DNA of 25,707 nt from DATKDU01 sp035512595 (GCA_035512595.1 DATKDU010000246.1:1-25707), one strand, 5' to 3'; positions 1-7,791 are shown, numbered from the stretch's first letter. Numbers and translations are program-made. Notes: generated by a model from the sequence alone, not told the origin.

Positions 1-672
1 CTGGTCGAACCGGCCGTGCTGGAGACGATACACCCAATCAAGGACGCCGGTGGCACGATCGCCCGCGCATTGGCGCTCGACGCGGCCAGGCAATGCCGCG
101 TTGATGCGATTTTGGCTTGCGAGGCTGCTCCCGGAGGAATGTTTCGCGCCGAACTGATCGATGCTGACACTGGAGATGTGCTGGCAACTTCATCTGCCAA
201 AGACCCGCACGAGTTAACCGCCAAGATCGCTCCCCACTACGAACCGGTCGAAGTCATCCTGGCCCGCCAGTGGTGGGGGGAAGGGAAGGCCAGCGTCGCC
301 GCCGGCAATGCGCTCGCTCGCCAGGGGGACTGGATCGCTGCCGTCGAGAAATGGGAGGAGGCCAAGAAGGCCAACCCGGCCAACCACGCGGCACTCCACA
401 ACCTGGCCCTCGCTGCCGAGGCGCGGCAGAATTACCGAGAGGCGTTCACCCTGCTCGATCAGGCCCTCGAACAATTCCCCCTCAATCTCTATCACCAGAC
501 CCGCAAGGCGATGGAGCAGCGGCAGACGACGTTCCTCGCCGCCGCCAAACAGGTCGAAGCGATTCGCGCCGCGGCACTTGCTCATTCCGCGCCGCCAGGA
601 AAGTCGCCCGTGATTCCCGCCGGGTATCAAACTGCCCCAGAAGTGGCACCGCAGCCCGCCGCGCATCAATAA
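1..672 (+). CDS. TPR-containing protein, 5' end outside the window
   Basis: The reading frame is open from base 1 and ends at TAA 670-672, so the gene probably starts upstream; a GTG at 16 is the first in-window candidate start but has no convincing ribosome site. Counting from that GTG, residues about 1-80 form an alpha/beta segment I do not recognise. Residues about 90-165 carry helix pairs typical of tetratricopeptide repeats (Gly/Ala-rich helix, then NPANHAALHNLALAAEARQNY, followed by a second helix with FPLNLYH). The tail from about 185 is Ala/Pro-rich and probably disordered. TPRs normally mediate protein-protein contacts; partner and pathway cannot be read here. In planctomycetes such proteins are often periplasmic or lipoproteins, but the N-terminus that would show this is missing. 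Confidence 0.7.
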   Translation: MVEPAVLETIHPIKDAGGTIARALALDAARQCRVDAILACEAAPGGMFRAELIDADTGDVLATSSAKDPHELTAKIAPHYEPVEVILARQWWGEGKASVAAGNALARQGDWIAAVEKWEEAKKANPANHAALHNLALAAEARQNYREAFTLLDQALEQFPLNLYHQTRKAMEQRQTTFLAAAKQVEAIRAAALAHSAPPGKSPVIPAGYQTAPEVAPQPAAHQ

Positions 673-759
673 GTCGCGCTTTCGAGTCTGGCGGGGTGAG
701 AGGCGTTCTCAATAAGCCGGCGAAGTTGCCAATTCGCTCCCCAGCCGTCTGTGCGCAGG

Positions 760-788
760 TTGAACGCTTCGGCAGTCGTTCATAGAAT
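760..788 (+). promoter_or_regulatory. candidate sigma-70-type promoter for the MBL-fold gene
   Basis: TTGAAC at 760-765 (4 of 6 to the -35 consensus) and TAGAAT at 783-788 (5 of 6 to the -10 consensus) are separated by 17 bases. The predicted start point near 795 leaves a leader of about 60 bases before the ATG at 855. This is pattern matching only; planctomycete promoters are poorly defined. Confidence 0.45.
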
Positions 789-854
789 CCCTAGCTCAAC
801 GGGTTTCATTCCGCACGACGCGAAGAACGCATTCCTCGGTTACCAAAGGCTCCC

Positions 855-1637
855 ATGCTCGAGCGCAGGCAAATCTTCCCCGGCGTCATCGAGATGAACT
901 TCCAGGCCGGCCAGATCCTGGGGTGCAACGTCTACCTCGTCTTCGATCAGGGGGAGTGGATTCTCATCGACATCGGCTTTGACGAGACGGTCGAGGAGAT
1001 CGTCGAGTTGATCCGGCAGATGGATTTCCCGCTCGGCAAGTGCAAAATGCTGATCGGCACGCATGCCGACGTCGATCACATCCAGGGGCTGGCCAAGGCG
1101 AAACACTTGCTCAAAGCACCGGTGTACGCCCATCCGAAAGCGGTGAAGCCGCTGGAATCCGGCGACAAGCTGCAAACGTTCGCCGAGATCGAGGCCCAGA
1201 ACATTCACATGGAGATGCCGCCGGTCAAGATCGACCACACGATCGACGAGGGGGACAAGATCAAGGTCGGCGGCAAAGAGTTGGACGTGTGGCTCACGCC
1301 GGGGCACACCGACAGCCAACTCAGCTTCCGGATGGGGGACATTCTCTTCTCCGGCGACAATATCTATCGCGACGGCTGCGTCGGGGCAATCGACGCCCAT
1401 CACGGCAGCGACATCCCGTCGTTTATCAAGTCGCTGAAGCGGATCCGCGAGAGCAACGTGAAGTGGCTGCTCCCCAGCCACGGGCCCTTCTTCAAGAAGG
1501 ACAATGCCCTGCTCGACAAGACGATCGCCCGGCTGGAGGGCTACCTCCACATGGCCGACTGGGGGACCTGCGCCACCGACTGGCCCCTCTTGGATGAGTG
1601 GGAGCAGGAGATCGCAGAAGGAATGCTGCCGACGTAA
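855..1637 (+). CDS. Metallo-beta-lactamase-fold metal-dependent hydrolase
   Basis: A 260-residue cytosolic protein with the metal-binding motifs of the MBL fold in order: THADVDH at about 69-75, GHTDSQ with His151, SGDNIY with Asp168, and PSHGPFF with His209. These ligands normally hold two metal ions, usually zinc or iron, that activate water for hydrolysis of thioesters, lactones, phosphoesters or similar bonds. The first motif is usually HxHxDH; here the second His is Asp (HADVDH), which may alter metal occupancy. The ATG at 855 is preceded by AAAGG at 844-848. No signal peptide is seen. It stands alone behind its own candidate promoter and converges on the FecR gene. The substrate cannot be assigned; a glyoxalase II-like role is one option among many. 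Confidence 0.85.
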   Translation: MLERRQIFPGVIEMNFQAGQILGCNVYLVFDQGEWILIDIGFDETVEEIVELIRQMDFPLGKCKMLIGTHADVDHIQGLAKAKHLLKAPVYAHPKAVKPLESGDKLQTFAEIEAQNIHMEMPPVKIDHTIDEGDKIKVGGKELDVWLTPGHTDSQLSFRMGDILFSGDNIYRDGCVGAIDAHHGSDIPSFIKSLKRIRESNVKWLLPSHGPFFKKDNALLDKTIARLEGYLHMADWGTCATDWPLLDEWEQEIAEGMLPT

Positions 1638-1761
1638 CTCGCTGCCACGCTCCTCGTGGGAACGCCAGCGGGAACGCTCCGCGTCCTGTTATCCGCGCGG
1701 GGGGACGCGACGCAGAGCGTCGGATCTTGTGTTCGCGCGCAGAGCGCGGGAACAAGACCCA
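1638..1761. repeat. Palindrome cluster between convergent genes
   Basis: This gap holds stacked inverted repeats: CGACGC-aga-GCGTCG at 1708-1722, CGCGC-aga-GCGCG at 1736-1748 inside a longer imperfect stem (CTTGT 1726-1730 with ACAAG 1752-1756), and GC-rich repeats with CTCC/GGAACG units at 1646-1685. It lies between the stops of the convergent MBL-fold and FecR genes. No U-tract follows, so a bidirectional terminator role is only possible. It looks like a dispersed repeat family. Confidence 0.6.
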
Positions 1762-3264
1762 CTACGGATGCACCAGCTCAAACCGCTCCCACTCGCGCCG
1801 CGCTTCCTCGCCGTCCATATAGTGGGCGAAGATTGCCAGCCGCTGTGCTTGTCCGCTCCAGGCACTCTTCCCGTCGGCGTCCGCTCCCAGAACCAGCGGG
1901 CCGCTCTTCCAGCTTCCCGTATCGACCAGGATGTCGTTCCTTTCGGCTGTAGGATTGCCGTTGAGTTGAGCTGCCACGCGGCCGTTGCGCCCGGATAGCA
2001 GCACGTGAGCTCGCTGGCCGGCCTGGACCTCGCCGAGTTCCAACTCGATCACTTCGCCGTCGCTCGCTTGCACGCGTGCCAAGATCCCCCTCCCCTCCTG
2101 ACGCAGTCCAACGCCTGGTTCCGATTGCGGGCCTAGGCTGAAAATAATGCCCGCAGAGTTCTCTTCCGCGGCCTGCGGAACGAAAGCGATCTCCACGGTG
2201 AATTCCCCCGATCTCTGCACCAGCGTGGCGAGGTCCGCGCCGTCGTCGGCCGACCCAAGCGCCCCTTCCTCTCCGAGGATCGTCAGCTCCGACTCGCGGA
2301 AATTGCCGCTGGCCGGATTGCGGCACAGGACATTGTTCGGATCCCCCTGAAAGAGGTATATGGCCCGCGCCCTCGTTACAGGCCACTCGGGGAGCTTGAT
2401 CTCGATCCGCTCGGCCGACGCCACTCCCGTTTCATTGGCCGCCACCGGGATCGTCCGCCCGTCGGCAAGTCGCGTCAGATCGACTTGCCCCTGCGTGACG
2501 TCGAGTTGTGTGTCCGCCTGGCCGACGACCAGCCGCAATTGAGTGCCGCGGACGGTGGCGGTGGCGTGCGGCGTGGCAAAGACCATCGGCCCGCGGACCT
2601 GTTTGGCGACGCTGGCCACCAACTCTCCCTGGTCAAGCGTGACCTGTTTGGCCCCCGTTCGTGCGTCGGCAGTCACGAAGCCGACGGTATCGCCGACGAG
2701 GCGAACCGTCGTTTCGTCCTTGTACTTCCACTCAATCGTGCTCCCCGCCGTGGAAACGATTTGGTCGGTCGTATAGATTGCCTTGCCGAGCCGCGGCGCG
2801 ATTTGCTCCTGCCCGCGAACAATCGTCACCTCCCCGCTGACCTCCTCGATGAGCGCCACGGCTTTCGGACCCGTACCCGGCCATTGCCAGGCGGCGACTG
2901 CCGCTATCAGCGACAGGGCGATTGCCGCCGCCAACGAGTATTTCAGCCACGCTCCCCGCGGCGGTTCGCTCAGCGGCTTGTCAATCTCCCCCTCGGCAAT
3001 CGCCCGCAATTCGGCGACGTGGTCGAACATCTCCTCCTGGCCCCGCTCGAAGTCGGCAATCCGCTGCTCGATCTGGGCGAAGAAGTTCTGCCGGTCGATG
3101 GCCAGCTTCTGGCTCAGGTAATCATCGAGCAAGAGTTGCTCGCGGAGTTCGACCGCCCGGAGAGGATGCTCGCGCAGGTACGTCACCAGCCCGTCGAACT
3201 CGGCTTGTTCCAGGCCGGAGGGATCTTCGAGAAAGCGGTGAACGAGGGGATGTACGCGGGACAT
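1762..3264 (-). CDS. FecR-family protein with C-terminal LamG-like domain
   Basis: I place the start at ATG 3264 (MSRVHPLVHRF), giving 500 residues. The frame extends upstream to 3366, but that part reads through palindromic repeats and gives an unlikely peptide. Residues 1-100 form a helical cytoplasmic region resembling an anti-sigma domain; about 108-128 are one hydrophobic membrane segment; about 135-260 match a FecR domain (GEVTIVRG, then TPHATATVRGTQLRLVV). The C-terminal 200 residues are beta-rich and resemble a laminin-G/concanavalin fold (GIIFSLGPQSEPGVGL, then VLLSGRNGRVAAQLNG). The gene follows the ECF sigma gene on the same strand with 101 bases between, as in many planctomycete sigma/FecR pairs. 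Inferred role: membrane-spanning regulator or sensor that controls the sigma factor, perhaps binding a polysaccharide outside. The signal is unknown. Confidence 0.8.
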   Translation of the reverse strand: MSRVHPLVHRFLEDPSGLEQAEFDGLVTYLREHPLRAVELREQLLLDDYLSQKLAIDRQNFFAQIEQRIADFERGQEEMFDHVAELRAIAEGEIDKPLSEPPRGAWLKYSLAAAIALSLIAAVAAWQWPGTGPKAVALIEEVSGEVTIVRGQEQIAPRLGKAIYTTDQIVSTAGSTIEWKYKDETTVRLVGDTVGFVTADARTGAKQVTLDQGELVASVAKQVRGPMVFATPHATATVRGTQLRLVVGQADTQLDVTQGQVDLTRLADGRTIPVAANETGVASAERIEIKLPEWPVTRARAIYLFQGDPNNVLCRNPASGNFRESELTILGEEGALGSADDGADLATLVQRSGEFTVEIAFVPQAAEENSAGIIFSLGPQSEPGVGLRQEGRGILARVQASDGEVIELELGEVQAGQRAHVLLSGRNGRVAAQLNGNPTAERNDILVDTGSWKSGPLVLGADADGKSAWSGQAQRLAIFAHYMDGEEARREWERFELVHP

Positions 3265-3270
3265 GGTCGA

Positions 3271-3365
3271 TGTGGTCCACTCGCTCCGCGAGTGGAACGG
3301 ACGGGCGAACTGAGCCGACACCGCGTGAAAACATACGCACCAACTCGCGGAGCGAGTTGACCACA
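3271..3365. repeat. Inverted pair of palindromic hairpins in the sigma-fecR gap
   Basis: Two perfect hairpins face each other: CCACTCGC-TCC-GCGAGTGG at 3277-3295 and CAACTCGC-GGA-GCGAGTTG at 3341-3359. The outer ends are TGTGGTC (3271-3277) and GACCACA (3359-3365, sharing bases with the second stem), so the whole 95 bases has inverted termini. The loops are TCC and its complement GGA. It fills the untranslated gap between the ECF sigma stop and the FecR start, so it is probably transcribed in the sigma-fecR mRNA. Confidence 0.75.
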
Positions 3366-3890
3366 TTATGCTTCACACGCCAGCCGTTTCGTAATGCACT
3401 CCTTCAGTCCCTGACGAATCCGAAATAGCGCCACGCGAATCGCCTCCGCCGTGGATGCGAGCCGCTCGGCAATCGTCGCGCTCGGCAGTTCCTGCTCGTA
3501 CTTCATTTCCAGCATCCGCCGGCTCTCCGGCGGCAGTTTTTGATAACAACCATCCAAGGCCGCTCGCACCGCCCCTTCTGCCATCAGCGGCTCGCCCTCC
3601 TGCTCGGCCCGCAGAAAAATCTCCACGAGCGCCTCCCGCTGGAGCCGCGCCCGCCGCGACGTTCGGCGGAAGTAGTTCAGGCACAAGTTCCGAGCAATCC
3701 CCTTGAGCCACTGCTTGGGGTGGACGTTCTCCGGGATGCGGTCGAAGAAGCGATACAGCTCCACGTACACATCCTGGGCCACGTCGTCCACGTCATGCCG
3801 CGGCACCCCCATCCCCGCGATGTACGCACGGATATGGGCCTGCGTCTGATGCACGACCTCGTCAAACGTCAGCGGCTGGGCGTCGTCCAT
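3366..3890 (-). CDS. ECF-type RNA polymerase sigma factor
   Basis: A 174-residue protein with the two conserved sigma-70 regions. Region 2 is at about 35-80 (DVAQDVYVELYRFFDRI, then PKQWLKGIARNLCLNYFRR) and region 4 at about 115-168 (LPPESRRMLEMKYEQ, then ATIAERLASTAEAIRVALFRIRQGL, the helix-turn-helix that reads the -35 element). There is no region 1 or 3, as expected for group 4 sigma factors. It would direct RNA polymerase to a small regulon, with activity held by the FecR protein encoded next. The ATG at 3890 has purine-rich sequence (GGGGAGCAGAGG) just upstream. The leaders of both genes are short and I see no obvious autoregulatory promoter. Confidence 0.9.
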   Translation of the reverse strand: MDDAQPLTFDEVVHQTQAHIRAYIAGMGVPRHDVDDVAQDVYVELYRFFDRIPENVHPKQWLKGIARNLCLNYFRRTSRRARLQREALVEIFLRAEQEGEPLMAEGAVRAALDGCYQKLPPESRRMLEMKYEQELPSATIAERLASTAEAIRVALFRIRQGLKECITKRLACEA

Positions 3891-4015
3891 CCTCTGCTCC
3901 CCGTAACAAGTGGTCGCGCTCCGCCTTCATGTTACCGCGAGACGTCCCGGGCTGCCTCCCGAGAGAGCGGACCAGGCGCAAACTCTTTGCCATACGAAAC
4001 TTGCGACGATAGATG

Positions 4016-4897
4016 CTACTTGCGCGGCGACGCCGCGAAGTGGTGCTTCTGGGCCGACTTCAGACGGCATTGGTCGGGCTGGACGTCGAGGACGACGTAG
4101 TAGATGAAGTTGAAGCCCATCTTGGTCTTGTCGAGGCGGTCGAACGTCCCTGCACCTTGAGCAAATACGAACAGCTCGCGGGCCGACTGCCAGCGCTTGG
4201 CCTCGATGTGGTGCATCCCGAACCGGACGCCGGTGAACTGGGCCTCGCGGGACAGGAGACTTTCCAGATTGAGTTCCGCAGGGATCGGAATCGGCTTCAC
4301 CTGCTGGCCCGCGACGTGCCACAGCGTGAACGGATCGTCTCGCTCCCCCAGCGATGCATTCATGGCGACCAGAGCGCCGCTCGCGTTCCAGAGCACCACC
4401 CGCTCGTAGCCCTCGATTGGAAAAAGGCCGATCTCGCGCCCCTGCGGCTGCTCGAGAAACTGCGCGAGCCGGTGCTTGCCGTCGGCCGGATTTCGCTTGT
4501 CGCACAGGACAAAGCGGCCGTCGGGAGAAGTCCAGCGGCGCTCATAGCCGGTGCGGCCGTCGGCATAGACGTGCTTCTCATAGCCATCCTTGCGCGCCTG
4601 CCGGAACAGGACGGCATCCGGCGGCGAATCGGGGCCGATGGAAACGTACTCGTAGCCGTATTGCTTGAGGATGGCCGCATCGTCGTCGCTCACGATACCG
4701 GCCTGCCGGAGATCGCCCCAAAAGTGTCCGTCGGGCTGTTTCGGCGGGGCGTCGATTCCGTCGATGATCTTCTCCTGCAGCGCAAGCAGCTCCGCCAGCT
4801 TCTTTGCCTCGGCCATCATCTGCCAATGGGCGAAGAGATAGAAGCCGAGGATGAACATCGCCATCAGGAAGGCACCGAGCGAAGTGCGCCGAAACAT
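4016..4897 (-). CDS. Membrane-anchored protein of unknown function
   Basis: A 293-residue protein I do not recognise. Residues about 5-25 form one hydrophobic segment (TSLGAFLMAMFILGFYLFAHW) after a positively charged start, so it is probably a type II membrane protein or has an uncleaved signal anchor. The next 25 residues are helical (MAEAKKLAELLALQEKIIDGI). The rest is a mixed alpha/beta region with many Tyr, Trp and Arg residues and no catalytic motif I can name. It lies 125 bases downstream of the ECF sigma start and on the same strand, so it could be cotranscribed with that pair, but the gap is wide enough for its own promoter. The ATG at 4897 is the start; the stop is TAG at 4016-4018. 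Confidence 0.7.
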   Translation of the reverse strand: MFRRTSLGAFLMAMFILGFYLFAHWQMMAEAKKLAELLALQEKIIDGIDAPPKQPDGHFWGDLRQAGIVSDDDAAILKQYGYEYVSIGPDSPPDAVLFRQARKDGYEKHVYADGRTGYERRWTSPDGRFVLCDKRNPADGKHRLAQFLEQPQGREIGLFPIEGYERVVLWNASGALVAMNASLGERDDPFTLWHVAGQQVKPIPIPAELNLESLLSREAQFTGVRFGMHHIEAKRWQSARELFVFAQGAGTFDRLDKTKMGFNFIYYVVLDVQPDQCRLKSAQKHHFAASPRK

Positions 4898-4955
4898 GGG
4901 TCACCGAAGAATTGCCGCAGTTGTCAATCGCCGCCAAGAACTCGGAGCCCGAGTG

Positions 4956-4973
4956 CCGCCGATCTTTCGGCGG
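4956..4973. repeat. Hairpin downstream of the GNAT gene
   Basis: A perfect 7-bp stem, CCGCCGA-TCTT-TCGGCGG, lies about 105 bases downstream of the GNAT stop, in the 180-base gap before the unknown membrane protein. No U-tract follows on either strand. Outer GGAGCC/GGCTCTCC sequences could extend it. It may be a factor-assisted terminator or another dispersed repeat; I see nothing else in this gap. Confidence 0.4.
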
Positions 4974-5077
4974 TCCCGGCTCTCCGGCAAAGATAAGTCA
5001 CGCGGGCGGGCCACTTCGTTCCGAGCATGCGGCCTTTGACGGATTTTCGGTCAATGCAATATCGCGGAGCTAGTGCG

Positions 5078-5536
5078 CTACAACTCCCGGCTCCAGAAGA
5101 GCGTCTCCGGCTCCGTCCCGCGGAAGCCGCAACGGCGGTAGAGGTCGCGGGCCAGGGCGTTGTCGGAGCGGACTTCGAGCGTGATCTTCGCGCAGCCGCG
5201 GCGGCGGGCTTCTTCTTCGACGGCGGCCAGCAGTGCCCGGCCGATCCCTTTGCCCCGGTGCTCGGCAGCGACGGCAAGGTCGTGGATGTTGAGAACCGGC
5301 CGGGCGCGAAACGACGAATAGCTCGGCAGGCAGATCGCCAGGCCCACGAACGCCTCGCCGTCGCTGGCGAGGAAGCAGGTGCCGCCGGCTTCTTTCAGGC
5401 CGCGAATGACCCGATAGCGGACTTCGTTCTCCAGCGGCGCGTGCTTGCCGAAGAAGTCCTGGCAGTACATGTCCAAGAGTTCGACGACCGCGTCGGCGTG
5501 CAGCGGCTGGTTCAGATCGGCAATGTGGACTTGCAT
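5078..5536 (-). CDS. GNAT-family N-acetyltransferase
   Basis: A 152-residue cytosolic enzyme of standard single-domain GNAT length. Motif A, which binds the acetyl-CoA pyrophosphate, is clear at about 87-104 (LAVAAEHRGKGIGRALL, fitting the R/Q-x-x-G-x-G/A consensus). The preceding strand is VLNIHDLAV and the C-terminal motif B is NALARDLYRRCGFRG. It would transfer an acetyl group from acetyl-CoA to an amine; the acceptor (protein N-terminus, antibiotic or small amine) cannot be told from sequence. The ATG at 5536 is the start, with only a weak GGAA upstream. Five bases upstream of it an inverted-repeat element begins, so its promoter must lie within or beyond that repeat. Confidence 0.88.
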   Translation of the reverse strand: MQVHIADLNQPLHADAVVELLDMYCQDFFGKHAPLENEVRYRVIRGLKEAGGTCFLASDGEAFVGLAICLPSYSSFRARPVLNIHDLAVAAEHRGKGIGRALLAAVEEEARRRGCAKITLEVRSDNALARDLYRRCGFRGTEPETLFWSREL

Positions 5537-5541
5537 GTTTC

Positions 5542-5808
5542 CGGCGAGCGGGGGGCGTCAGCCCCGTGATGGCCCAATTTTTCGATCGTAATACGCCTGC
5601 GAGCGTGTGAATGAATCGGGGGAAATGCAAAATGATCAGCGCAAAGTGCAATATGCAAAATGCAGCAAGGCAACTTCATCGACGCATTTTGACTTTTGCA
5701 CTTTGCATTGGACATTTTGCATTGATTGGAACTCCCCGCTGCCGTTTGATTCACGCGCTCTGAGGCATCCCAAGACCGCATCAGCGGGCTAACGCCCCCC
5801 GCTCGCCG
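5542..5808. repeat. Nested inverted-repeat element filling an intergenic gap
   Basis: Outer 29-base inverted repeats at 5542-5570 and 5780-5808 match at 26 of 29 positions by eye (starting CGGCGAGCGGGGGGCGT on the left and in reverse complement on the right). Inside, arms at 5624-5666 and 5681-5723 are built from degenerate 7-base units of the type ATGCAAA and pair at 34 of 43 positions around a 14-base loop. The whole gap between the GNAT start (5536) and the DUF1501 stop (5810) is therefore one nested palindrome. No gene is visible in it. Confidence 0.8.
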
Positions 5809-5809
5809 T

Positions 5810-7300
5810 TCAGAACAACCCCACGATCGGCTTGCCCCGCTCGACCAGCCGCCGCGGGCGGTTCAGCGTGTCGTGATACTCGGTCTGCGGATCGATACCC
5901 AGGGCATGGTGGATTGTCGCCACCACGTCGTACGGATGGACCTTGTCGGTCTTCGGCCACGCCCCATGGCGGTCCGATTCGCCATACACCTGCCCGCCTC
6001 GCACGCCGCCGCCGGCAATCAAAAAGCTGTAGCACTCTGGCCAGTGGTCGCGGCCGCCGGGACCGACGTTATCGGTCGTGGGCGAACCAATCTTAGGGGA
6101 GCGGCCGAACTCGCCGATGGCGATGACGAGCGTCTTTTCCAGAATGCCGCGGGCGGCCATGTCTTCGATCAGTGCCGAGAGCGACTTGTCGAAGACGGGG
6201 CAACGATCGTTGCGCAGCGTGGGGAAGTTGTTGCGGTGCGTGTCCCACGAACCGTCGGGACCTGGTGCTGGCTCGGCGTCGGAACCAGCGGGCCAGGTGA
6301 TCTGCACGAAGCGGACGCCGGCTTCGACCAGCCGCCGGGCGAGGAGGCAGCTTTGGCCGAATTTCGTCATGCCGTACCGCTCGCGCAGCTCCGACCTTTC
6401 CTGGTCGAGTTGAAAGGCGCGGATCGCACGGCCGGATTGGAGGAGCGACAGCGCCTGGTCGAAGAACGGGCCGAGGCCTTTGGTGGCAAATGTAGCCCCG
6501 TAGGACGGCCCTTTCGGGCCGTCATGGTCGGCCTGGAAAGACCGACCTACGTAGGCGTCAAGCTGGCTCCGTAGATCGACCCGCGACTGGAGCCGGTCGA
6601 GCGTCACGTCGCCGGGAAGGGTGTACGCCTCCAGCTTCAGCGGCTGGGTCGGGTCGCCGTACATGCGGAACGGGTCCATTGCCGGCCCGAGCAAGCCCGC
6701 CCCTTGGGCGACGCCGATTTGCCCCCCTTCCAGCACCGGGCCGCAAACGGCCACGTTGCTGAACGTGCCACGTTCGGCCGGCCGATATTTGGCGACCACC
6801 GCCCCCACGCTCGGCAAATCTTCCCGCGACGGCGGCACCGCCAGTCCCGTCGGCGAAAAATTGAGCGGATTGTGCCCCGTCAGCAGCATGTAGATTGCCG
6901 CCCCATGATTCCGCAGCCCCTTGGGATCGACGCCGATCGACCGCACCAAGGCAAAGTTTTTCGCCTGCTGCGCGAGCTGCGGCAGCACTTCGCCCACCAT
7001 CATCCCCGGCGCTGTGGTGGCGATCGGCTTGAACTCGCCGCGAATCTCCGCAGGCGCATCGGGCTTGGGGTCCCACAGGTCGATGTGGCTGGGCGAACCC
7101 TGCAAGTGAATCAGAATCACCGAGTCGGCCTTGCCAAACCCGCCCGCCGCACTTGTCGCCGGCTTCTCTTGTGCCGCCGCCTCCCGCGCTAGTAACTGCG
7201 GCAATGACCATCCCAGCAGCGACAACCCGCCCACCGTCAGCAGTTCCCGCCGCGAGGGCCGATCGCACAATCTTCCCGTAGGTCCCAGGATGGTGAGCAT
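5810..7300 (-). CDS. DUF1501 protein with Tat signal
   Basis: I choose ATG 7300 (MLTILGPTGRLCDRP), giving 496 residues; the longer frame to 7414 adds a Pro/Arg-rich peptide with no support. Residues about 16-45 form a twin-arginine signal (SRRELLTVGGLSLLG), so the protein is likely folded in the cytoplasm and exported. The body matches DUF1501, an alkaline-phosphatase-superfamily-like family very abundant in planctomycetes: LIHLQGSPSHIDLWDPKP, GHNPLNFSP, SWDTHRNNFPTLR, VIAIGEFGRSPKIG, GRDHWPECYSFLIAGGG. The family is thought to be a sulfatase/phosphatase relative and is often encoded beside a DUF1553/cytochrome partner that is absent here. A 17-codon palindromic element (6500-6550) interrupts the region before LGPFFDQALSLLQSG. 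Function in the cell is unproven. Confidence 0.88.
   Translation of the reverse strand: MLTILGPTGRLCDRPSRRELLTVGGLSLLGWSLPQLLAREAAAQEKPATSAAGGFGKADSVILIHLQGSPSHIDLWDPKPDAPAEIRGEFKPIATTAPGMMVGEVLPQLAQQAKNFALVRSIGVDPKGLRNHGAAIYMLLTGHNPLNFSPTGLAVPPSREDLPSVGAVVAKYRPAERGTFSNVAVCGPVLEGGQIGVAQGAGLLGPAMDPFRMYGDPTQPLKLEAYTLPGDVTLDRLQSRVDLRSQLDAYVGRSFQADHDGPKGPSYGATFATKGLGPFFDQALSLLQSGRAIRAFQLDQERSELRERYGMTKFGQSCLLARRLVEAGVRFVQITWPAGSDAEPAPGPDGSWDTHRNNFPTLRNDRCPVFDKSLSALIEDMAARGILEKTLVIAIGEFGRSPKIGSPTTDNVGPGGRDHWPECYSFLIAGGGVRGGQVYGESDRHGAWPKTDKVHPYDVVATIHHALGIDPQTEYHDTLNRPRRLVERGKPIVGLF
6500..6550. repeat. In-frame palindromic element inside the DUF1501 gene
   Basis: This 51-base stretch has GTAGG at 6500-6504 and CCTAC at 6546-6550. 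It contains two hairpins: GACGGCCC-TTTC-GGGCCGTC at 6504-6523 and GGTCGG/CCGACC at 6526-6531 and 6542-6547. On the coding strand it adds exactly 17 codons (VGRSFQADHDGPKGPSY) to the protein. It resembles the intergenic element at 14801-14857 in termini, stem sequence (GACGGCCC) and arrangement. Confidence 0.75.
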
Positions 7301-7368
7301 GATGGGGTGATTATCGCGACCGGGCGGCAGACAAGCAAGCGTTGCCAGCGGCGGAAGCCAACGCCGAT

Positions 7369-7791
7369 TCAACGTTCGCGACTGACAATGATGTCCTCGG
7401 GCGTTTGCACGCAAACGGGAGTTCCGAGACTGGCGATCAGGTCGGCCGGAAAATGACGTACCGATTGAAGGTCCCGGAAGAGGGGCGTCGTGTCGTCCGA
7501 GAAGAACAGCACGCAGTGCCCTCCAGCCATGATTCCTAGCACCGCTTGCCAGAGTGCCGCGTCGCGAATCGGCCGGCTAATCATCAGCGAGCGGACTCGA
7601 CCCGTTTCGGCGGCATCTTTGTCGCAGAACACATCGCACACATTCGGCGGACCGCCAAATTGGAGAGGCAGGCGCCCGTGCTCCGCGTCCCAGTCGAGAG
7701 CGGCGTCACCGAATGACTTCAGCACCGCCGCGAATTCGAGACTCGCCGGTTCCCCATTCTCAAACGGCCAAATGAACGCTTCGATACTCAT
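7369..7791 (-). CDS. Hypothetical protein, 140 residues
   Basis: I do not recognise this protein. It is soluble, without signal peptide or membrane segment, and looks like a compact alpha/beta domain: a helix at about 15-32, then PLQFGGPPNVCDVFCDKD, LMISRPIRDAALWQAVLGIM, HCVLFFSDDTTPLFRDL, and FPADLIASLGTPVCVQTPEDI. Amino-acid composition and an uninterrupted frame on the same strand as its neighbour support a real gene. It lies between the DUF1501 start at 7300 and a partial copy of that start at 7809-7848, so it may have arrived together with a duplication. The ATG at 7791 is used; no good ribosome site precedes it. An immunity- or SMI1-like role is possible but not shown. Confidence 0.6.
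   Translation of the reverse strand: MSIEAFIWPFENGEPASLEFAAVLKSFGDAALDWDAEHGRLPLQFGGPPNVCDVFCDKDAAETGRVRSLMISRPIRDAALWQAVLGIMAGGHCVLFFSDDTTPLFRDLQSVRHFPADLIASLGTPVCVQTPEDIIVSRER

Noticed and set aside
1638..1761. Intrinsic terminator between the MBL-fold and FecR genes
   Set aside because: Strong stems exist but neither strand has a U-tract, so I list it only as a repeat.
3265..3366. N-terminal extension of the FecR protein to ATG 3366
   Set aside because: The extension is encoded by palindromic repeats, starts inside the gap's second element and would add a Cys/Arg-rich peptide before an otherwise normal start at 3264.
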